DNA of 13,568 nt from Cudoniella acicularis (Eukaryota; Ascomycota; Leotiomycetes; Helotiales; Helotiaceae): the NCBI GenBank assembly GCA_013054445.1, contig JAAMPI010001510.1:1-13568 (forward strand). The letters run 5' to 3'. Below the pieces are notes generated by a model, which saw only the letters and a list, made by a program, of their open reading frames with translations, did not search any database and was not told where the DNA came from. The translations under genes were made by a program, and so were the position numbers. This document shows, piece by piece, positions 8,047 to 13,568 of the stretch (positions are counted from its first letter, which is position 1; each line of letters begins with the position of its first letter).

Positions 8047-8967
8047 TGTGATATTTTACTTGGCAGCCAAATTAAATTTGAACTACACGTAAAAATTTGA
8101 GCTTCTATGCCAGTTTATCACTGAATTCATACAATCCTTTATTCTAAGCACGTATGCCTGTCTTCCTATAAGTCTATAACAACCGACATACTTTACCCGT
8201 CTTAGTCCATTCATTCCTCAATACCCAAGCATCAAAACAGCCCTTAATATAAAGGTATTCGATTGCACTTAGCTAACGAGGAGAATCCAAATAATACCCA
8301 GACCTCCTTTGTAGATGCGATGTCCTCCAATGGCTCATTAGATAGAATTTGGGCTTAAAGGTATGGATCAGGCCTTGATAATACTGCATCGTACATGGAA
8401 ATATTACTCAAATTCGATCACGTTCTCGTTGGATTTCAAGCTGTGCCTTAGACACCCGTATTAAAATAACACCAACCGCGTTTAGCAGCAGCATCTTGAA
8501 AATCCCAAGGAAATCTGCTGCCATAGAAAAGACCTCAATTTCGTTTCCTGGAATGACTTCAAACAATCCATACAAGCAGAAGGATTCACATCTTCATTCT
8601 TCGCAGCTGTTCTGCCCTTTTCGAGCTACCCCTCCTATGTGGTCGAAATGATTCTCGCAACATTAAACAAACGAAACATTTACACACAATATCCAACAAA
8701 ATCACAAGCTTTCCAGACATCGACAAAAGAAACATTCCCTCGTCTATGCTAGCATTTTGCTCCGGGTTTCCTCTATCCGACGAAATAGACATCCTCACTT
8801 TAGGCATGCTAATTAGCAGTGGCACAAGAATGATACTCTTGGGTCCTCTAAGTATTGGCCCTCCTAACTGCTCACACTGGAATGGGGGTCTTGCCCCGGC
8901 CTAGGCTTCCGCTAGTTGGTGAGTGGCCGTGGTGGCCGGGACTTAAGAGGTGAATGAGTAAGCATGC
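8047..8967. other. AT-rich intergenic tract with a GC-rich patch at its end
   Basis: No credible gene is seen; the longest frame (8586-8825 minus) has no recognisable motif. Composition is AT-rich to about 8860, then switches to a GC-rich stretch (about 8860-8945) with local self-complementarity such as GGGGTCTTGCCCC and repeated GGCC. It then returns to AT-rich sequence at the candidate LTR. Abrupt composition changes of this kind suggest a mosaic of old insertions. Confidence 0.35.
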
Positions 8968-9218
8968 TGTTGCATTATTAGGTAATAAGCACTATTCTAA
9001 GCTTAAGGTTTAAACCTTACTAGAATCTTCTAGGTTGTTCTTTGATTTATAAGCTTTGATTTATAAGTGTTGATTTATAAGCGTTGATTTCTAAGTTATA
9101 GAAGCTTCTAGTAACTATACTTGTAGTATATATAGTCCGCTCACCCCTTTGTAGATAGATAAGTCTTTAAGTCAAAATCATATTATTATTCTACATACTT
9201 GAATCTCTCGACCTAACA
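8968..9218 (+). mobile_element. Candidate solo or decayed LTR (Ty1/copia-like)
   Basis: A 251 bp segment begins TGTTGCATTATTAGG and ends ACCTAACA, giving the LTR-type TG...CA ends with a 4-bp inverted terminus (TGTT/AACA). Inside are a TATA box (TATATATA, 9127-9134) followed ~25-40 bp later by a plausible start region, and several palindromes (TAAGGTTTAAACCTTA 9004-9019; TAGAAGCTTCTA about 9101-9112). A four-unit 14-bp tandem repeat is also present. These are typical of a promoter-bearing LTR of a small fungal retroelement. No gag-pol is present. The 5 bp on either side (CATGC / GTCGA) do not match, so it is not a clean solo LTR. Family assignment is inference. Confidence 0.42.
9041..9096. 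repeat. 14-bp tandem repeat, four copies
   Basis: Four contiguous 14-bp units: TTTGATTTATAAGC, TTTGATTTATAAGT, GTTGATTTATAAGC, GTTGATTTCTAAGT. Adjacent units differ by one to three bases, so the array is much better preserved than the surrounding AT-rich DNA. It lies upstream of the TATA box of the candidate LTR, where tandem activator sites would sit. Confidence 0.9.
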
Positions 9219-9487
9219 GTCGACTCTTCTTCCGCCCACACACGTTTACCTCCGACACTGTGGAAGGGTATAAAATGCTTCCTATAGGTCTCTAAATAAT
9301 ATTATGTGTTTACTTGTCTCTTTTAGAATAATAACTAGAGGACCTATTTTAGCGCTATAAAAACAAGACTAAACACTAACTACTATATATCTATATTTAA
9401 TATAGATTATAAGTTTTTGTCTAAATACTCTTTCCTAGGGCTCTGTATAATAGAAATAACTATCCTATCTTCATATCCTCCATGCTC
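9219..9487. other. AT-rich block with long imperfect inverted repeats
   Basis: The strongly AT-rich sequence lacks ORFs. ATAGGTC-TCTAAATAATATT (from 9284) pairs imperfectly with AATAATAACTAGAGGACCTAT (ending 9347), leaving a ~20 nt loop. ATCTATATTTAATATAGAT near 9389-9407 is almost a perfect palindrome. The block ends abruptly at about 9480 where recognisable HET-derived coding sequence begins. It probably belongs to the same insertion as the neighbouring candidate LTR. Confidence 0.4.
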
Positions 9488-11139
9488 TCATCCGGGGAGA
9501 ATGTTAAATGCATGCAGTGGCACTTCGTGTCCCAAGAAAGTATCTGCGTTTCTCATTCTTCCTCTAACCTTGAGCTGGGAGGCACTGACTAGACCGAGTG
9601 GAACAGCAGCAGATGCTGGCGTAGTCCAGCATTCTAAAACTTCGAACTCCACATTTTTGTCGACATACACCGGGCCCTGTGCCTTTAAGTAACTGCAACC
9701 AATTCGGACAGGGCAAGCGACGCTTAGCCAAGACCACGACCGTACCAAGCTGGGCGCCAGCCTCGGGTGTACCGGTTTAGTACCGACTACTCTCCAAAGA
9801 AGCATGTCTCTTAGATCCCCCTCCCACCATTCCAGCTAGGTAGCGAATTCCACCGAATGCGCGCTGGAACTCAACTGCTATCCCGGCGATTGCTAGAGGC
9901 TTGTCATCAAGAACAGAGATGTGCCGTCTTGAATACAGTTTCATCAATTCGCACCATTCTTCTACCACTCTCACTGAGCTTTTGGTGGACTGATGGGGAC
10001 CCCCTTTTAATTGTTTGAATGAAAAATTACATAGCGATGGTGGGCGGTGATATCAAGAAGTGACGGTAATCTTTGGGACCTCATGCTGTCATAGTAATGC
10101 TTTGGATGACACTTCCATTCAAGCTGTCCTGCCGACGTGTAGGTAGTAAGGCGTCTTGAAAGAACAATTTCTTGAAGCGTCCATGCTCGTTGACCAATGG
10201 GATCTGCTAGCTTTATATTCTTAGGTCCATTCTCGCGTTCCTCTAGGTTCCTCTAGGTAAATGGAACCTAAGAACCCGTCGAAGCAGCGGAATGGCATTA
10301 TAAGCTTCAGTTCGGGGATGAAGCATTCTCGAGATAGAAAGCCGCTCGATGCCTTTGCATTAGTCTTCGAATGTTCTTAGTGAAGTTACAAATGTTTGCT
10401 GGCCTTCCCAGCAATAGCTGAGAGCAGCGTAGGGGTTTCTGACACCATGAGTGATATAGAGCTTGGGTAACTTTGAGCCAGATGGCTCTCCAACATCAAG
10501 AACTCGACTAGGCATCTCGGGTAGATTCTGGCCACGACAAAATTCATGCTCCGTAGAACACTCAGATATCCAGTCACGAACATCTTGGAATGCTCCATCT
10601 GAATTAATTGGGGGCTTGGACGTCTAAGGCTGATCTCGTGCGAAGCTGCATCTTCTGTCATTTCGAATGTTAGAGTTTGTTAATAAGTGCAACAGAGTTC
10701 TTCCCTGGAAAGTATACACTCTGAAAACCATGTCATTTTCCCACTCGCGTGACTCCGTTCCTGCAAACCTGTAGTCGAAGGAAAAGTAGGCAACATCAAG
10801 AGGCTCATCGGAAAAAGGCAATAGACCGTCTTCAAGGCGTCTATTATTTCGTAAAAGCGCAAAAGATTTGATTTCAACGGTCCAGCTCTCGGGGATTTTA
10901 ATATTACACTTCTATAAACGGTTCCAAAGTAGGCCACATAACTTGGAGTCCGCTTCCACTCGTCCTTTAAACAGCGCGTAAGGCTCCATGACCATGAATC
11001 CCTCCTCAACTTGATCCCGCAGAGCAAGATGAAGCGTTTCGCGATCGGTTTTCAGTTTTATACAGTGATGACATAAGAGTGAGGAGTTCTTGGGCAAGTT
11101 CTCCTGTTTGGGAAGCTTATTGACATATTCTAGTGTTAT
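9488..11139 (-). pseudogene. Decayed HET-domain (heterokaryon incompatibility) gene
   Basis: On the minus strand one frame runs from 11139 to 10360, interrupted by TAG at 10914-10912 and 10626-10624 and ended by TAA 10362-10360. It contains the N-terminal ADSKLCGLLW, then DVRDWISECSTEHEFC, PSRVLDVG and YAALSYCWEGQQ, the classic YxALSYCWG core. After a gap, another frame (about 10226-10007) gives DPIGQRAWTLQEIVLSRRL. A third (to 9777) gives EEWCELMKLYSRRH, DKPLAIAGIA and RYLAGM. A one-base shift at 9827 then leads to WEGDLRDMLLWRVV and SWSWLSVACPV, ending at TGA 9490-9488. All blocks are in HET-protein order. The middle of the domain (LWIDALCIxQ and about 60-80 residues) is missing, no start ATG lies in frame, and the C-terminus is cut off near the AT-rich block. 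HET proteins trigger incompatibility cell death in fungi; this copy cannot encode one. Confidence 0.85.
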
Positions 11140-11510
11140 TCAATCAGCGCCCGCGTGGGGTAGAAGTAAGGAGGTGCAGAAGACTGGCAGTGTGGAAGAG
11201 TACAGATGAGTTTAGTGTAGTCGAGGCGTATTGTTGAGGGCCATTTGTCGCATCATGATGTGTTGTTACTGGGTGAGGGTATTACCCCACTGACCTTGAT
11301 ACCCCCGCCTAGGATCCCGGGTGCCCAACACTGCTTACTGTACTACCTGCCGCTATCGTCTTGGCTAGGCTCGAACACCCCGCTTTCCATTTATACAGAA
11401 CGTAATTCTCATTAGACCCATATTCAATTCAGTATGTATATCAACACTTTTTCCGGACTCGTTGAAGATAAGCCTTAAAGAACGAGGGAAAACAAAGCTG
11501 AGACTTAGCC
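11140..11510 (+). promoter_or_regulatory. Upstream region of the sulfotransferase-like gene
   Basis: No ORF is supported between the HET relic and ATG 11511. The segment 11280-11400 is relatively GC-rich (ATACCCCCGCCTAGGATCCC), with the rest of mixed composition. No clear TATA or pyrimidine tract precedes the start; the start context is TTAGCCATGAGC. Confidence 0.35.
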
Positions 11511-12521
11511 ATGAGCTCCAATCATCCACCCAGGCACTTCCTGTTCACCTATCCCCGAACAGCTTCGAATCTGTTGCTGAAAAACCTATCTCTGGAAGAT
11601 CAACCTGCATTCCTTCCGTGCGACAAAGGAGGATATTTCTTTATACCAACCGTTCCTCTGAGATTTGAGACAGTTGGAAAGCATTTTGATGAGTGGACCT
11701 CCGAAGAAAAAGAAACATTCCTCGAACGTCACCAAAGCTGTTTTCAGGCCCTGCAAAAACACGTCCAGAACGCAGAAGTCCAAGGAAAAAGAGTCTACGT
11801 AAAGGAGCATGTTCCGTGGTTAATCGAACCCGTTGCAGAAACAAAATGGCTGTTCGGTGAAGAGAGTACCAATGAGCTATCTTTAGTGGTGGAGGACTTT
11901 CCCGGGCAGACACATTCATCTGGCAACGAGACAATCTTGCCCGATGGATATCTGAAGAGCTGGCTTCCAACATTCCTAATCCGACACCCGGCTTTGGTCT
12001 TTCCCTCAAGTTATCGCACTGGCGTGGATAATGAGGGAGCGGAAGCTGCAAAAGCAGATCCAATGCATGCTTTGGAGATGACTGTGCATTGGTCTCGGAC
12101 ATTGTATGACTGGTATGCTCAGCAATTCGAGTCCTTAAAATCCACTTCTAGAATTGATTATAGATGGCCAATTATCCTTGATGCTGATGATATTATGCTG
12201 GACTCTGAGATTGTTCTTCAATATGCAACGGTTATTGGCCTGGATCCTTCAAAATTGAAATTCTCGTGGACTCCTGCTCATAAGGAGGAGGTAGAAAAAA
12301 TGCATCCAGTAGAGAGAAGAATGAGATCTACAATTTCTTCTTCATCGGGCATTGTCGAGGGCAAAACTTCTAAGAATCTCGATATCGACGTGGAAGCAAA
12401 GAAATGGAAAATGGAATTCGGCGAGGTCGAAGGAAAGAAGATTGAGGAGTGGGTTAGAGCGGCTATGCCTGATTACAAGTACATGAGGTCGAGAAGGTTT
12501 GGGCTGAAAAAATATCAATAA
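11511..12521 (+). CDS. Sulfotransferase-like P-loop protein of fungi (336 aa, single exon)
   Basis: An intact frame begins at ATG 11511 and ends with TAA 12519-12521. No intron is required. Seen: HFLFTYPRTASNLLLKNLSL at residues 9-28, in the position of the first nucleotide-binding loop of sulfotransferase-like P-loop proteins (the Lys of the classical loop is replaced, leaving RTASN). GGYFFIP follows near 40, then KRVYVKEHVPWLIEP at about 93-107. SWLPTFLIRHPALVFPSSYR at about 150-169 corresponds to the second, 3'-phosphate-binding RxP...S..YR region. PIILDADDIMLDSEIVLQYA and IGLDPSKLKFSW (220-253) match the usual late helix. The C-terminal third is charged and Lys/Glu-rich. In fungi such proteins are widespread, often near secondary-metabolism or accessory genes. 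Real sulfonate transfer from PAPS is not established for this family, so the enzymatic role is inference. No metabolite cluster is visible here. Confidence 0.72.
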   Translation: MSSNHPPRHFLFTYPRTASNLLLKNLSLEDQPAFLPCDKGGYFFIPTVPLRFETVGKHFDEWTSEEKETFLERHQSCFQALQKHVQNAEVQGKRVYVKEHVPWLIEPVAETKWLFGEESTNELSLVVEDFPGQTHSSGNETILPDGYLKSWLPTFLIRHPALVFPSSYRTGVDNEGAEAAKADPMHALEMTVHWSRTLYDWYAQQFESLKSTSRIDYRWPIILDADDIMLDSEIVLQYATVIGLDPSKLKFSWTPAHKEEVEKMHPVERRMRSTISSSSGIVEGKTSKNLDIDVEAKKWKMEFGEVEGKKIEEWVRAAMPDYKYMRSRRFGLKKYQ

Positions 12522-13316
12522 TGCTATTTTGCTATAATGGGGCATTTGTTTTGTCATCCGTGCTGAGGTGGGTGACAGTGGAAAAGAGATTCGGCGGTCA
12601 ACCTCAACGTCAAAGTATGAAGTCAATAACTGCAAAAATGGTCACCGCTATCGCTAAAAGTCTTCCAACCAAGTGGTTAAGAACATCTGAGTACCGTGCC
12701 GGATTAAAACGATGCGATGAATTGGTGCGCGTCCCCCTTTCCACTCCGCCAATCTCACTTAAGCCAACAAACCAGCCCGGTCATTACTCGAAGCACAACC
12801 CTCTCGCATTCCTGCTTTCGCATGTTTTAGAAGCTTTTAGTCCTGCTAAATCGAAACCTCTCTTATTTTCCACACCTTTTCTGGCTAGCAAACATAAAAA
12901 AATATGAAAAGGGGTAGGGAGAGGTCGAGAGGGGTTCAGCGTCTGTTGTTGCTGAAAATTAGTGAGCGCAGCGATCTTGGTTACAGGGTTTCCCCACTGT
13001 ATTTTAGCGACGGATGCCCTGTAACAAGTGCGCTAAAGACACAAGTTAGGGAATGTGGGCTGTAAACTCTACGTTTTCGTGTCACACATACCCGTGTATT
13101 CAGCTAAAAGATTCATCGTTATTTGCTTTAATTTTAACCTCATACTCACAGTGTTTTTTTTTACAGATTATTTTATTGAGTAGTTGTTTTCAACGTTGAT
13201 TTCAAGTAGATAGAGTCTTGCAAGTCGCCCTCGCTGAGAAGATGCGGCTGCTAAGCGAGAGGTTCAGGGGAATGGCTGCCGGAAACAAATTGTTGCCAAC
13301 AATGCAATGATACACT
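12522..13316. other. Intergenic region with a transposon-like inverted repeat
   Basis: The frame 12521-12907 overlaps the preceding stop codon and resembles nothing known, so it is treated as 3' flank. A G/A-rich stretch lies at about 12900-12945. Between 12965 and 13034 there are inverted blocks (AGCGCA...GTTACAGGG and CCCTGTAAC...TGCGCT). The rest, including a T-rich run near 13153-13163, shows no gene. Confidence 0.4.
12965..13034. repeat. Short interrupted inverted repeat (possible MITE remnant)
   Basis: GTTACAGGG at 12980-12988 is perfectly complementary to CCCTGTAAC at 13017-13025. Farther out, AGCGCA at 12965-12970 pairs with TGCGCT at 13029-13034. The spacer between the two paired blocks is longer on the left arm (9 vs 3 bases). 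The ~28 bp centre is unique. It looks like the collapsed ends of a DNA transposon or MITE; no target duplication is evident. Confidence 0.45.
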
Positions 13317-13522
13317 TCAATTCGCAGTCACTTTCTGTATCTGCAATATTCCAAAAAAGAAACTGGCTGCTGCCATAGCAAGGCCACAAATCGAAAATTT
13401 GGCTGGGCGATCATTGTACTTAAATACTTACCAGCTAGCCATCATGACGACCACACCAAACGATTGGAGTTGTGGCCATATCTCCGCTGCGATAGGATTC
13501 TTAACAACAAGTATAGGTGCAT
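13317..13522 (-). CDS. Possible 3' end of a minus-strand membrane-protein gene
   Basis: Tentative model: acceptor GGAGTGCAG before 13522, exon 13522-13432, intron 13431-13363 (69 bp, perfect donor GTAAGTAT, acceptor GCAGCCAG), exon 13362-13317 ending TGA. Phases agree. The product fragment reads PILVVKNPIAAEIWPQLQSF followed by the hydrophobic GVVVMMASCFFFGILQI and a basic tail QKVTAN, a natural C-terminal membrane helix. Evidence is only the strong donor, the matching phase and the hydrophobic segment; no family is recognised and the intron lacks a clear branch site. The competing reading is a plus-strand ORF opening at ATG 13444 and running off the window. Confidence 0.28.
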
Positions 13523-13568
13523 CTGCACTCCACACGCAGCCTCATATTAACCGCTTCCTTTTCATCCA

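Noticed and set aside
9219..9240. Primer-binding site directly after the candidate LTR
   Set aside because: The bases after CTAACA do not match a tRNA 3' end that I can recognise, so an internal retroelement region is not claimed.
12521..12907. 128-codon frame whose ATG overlaps the sulfotransferase-like stop codon
   Set aside because: No motif; overlapping stop/start coupling is not expected in fungal nuclear genes; more likely 3' flank.
1..13568. CRISPR arrays, prokaryotic operons, ribosome binding sites, tRNA genes
   Set aside because: Spliceosomal introns and fungal gene families show a eukaryotic nuclear locus; no tRNA-like A/B box pair or CRISPR-like repeat-spacer array was found.

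Overview
The window reads as nuclear DNA of a filamentous ascomycete fungus (Pezizomycotina; a leotiomycete-like origin is a guess). Coding regions are broken by very short introns (48-69 bp) with GTAAGT/GTATGT donors and CTAAC-type branch sites. Start codons sit in CACCATG-like contexts, promoters are pyrimidine-rich, and the genes belong to fungal families (Pex14-type peroxin, INO80 subunit Ies2, HET domain, fungal C2HC finger protein, fungal sulfotransferase-like protein). No bacterial signal, CRISPR array, tRNA or complete rRNA was recognised.

Layout. The left third (1-5908) is gene-dense and conserved. It holds a 5'-partial Pex14-family peroxin on the minus strand, a divergent 47-codon small ORF, the chromatin-remodelling subunit Ies2 on the plus strand, and a large minus-strand zinc-finger-like protein converging on it. 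The peroxin and the small ORF share a ~410 bp promoter that contains a CCTCGG fatty-acid-response-like site. IES2 and the finger gene share a ~370 bp convergent intergenic region with back-to-back polyadenylation hexamers. The middle (5909-8046) is a long non-coding stretch with degenerate tandem repeats and nested inverted repeats, followed by one lineage-specific two-exon gene for a protein with two C-terminal membrane helices.

The right part (8047-11140) is accessory and decayed. It has an AT-rich tract, a candidate 251 bp LTR with palindromes and a 14-bp tandem repeat, another AT-rich inverted-repeat block, and a HET-domain pseudogene. The pseudogene is truncated, stop-ridden, frameshifted and internally deleted. 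Beyond it lie an intact single-exon sulfotransferase-like gene (11511-12521), a non-coding stretch with a transposon-like inverted repeat, and a possible 3' end of a minus-strand membrane protein gene at the right edge.

The genes do not form an evident pathway. The core genes are housekeeping (peroxisome import, chromatin remodelling) and the right half looks like a small island of transposon and incompatibility-gene decay. I found no convincing new multi-gene system. The most checkable oddities are the broken splice phase in IES2, the small gene whose putative intron falls in its last codon without changing the protein, and the hairpin scar at the internal deletion of the HET relic.
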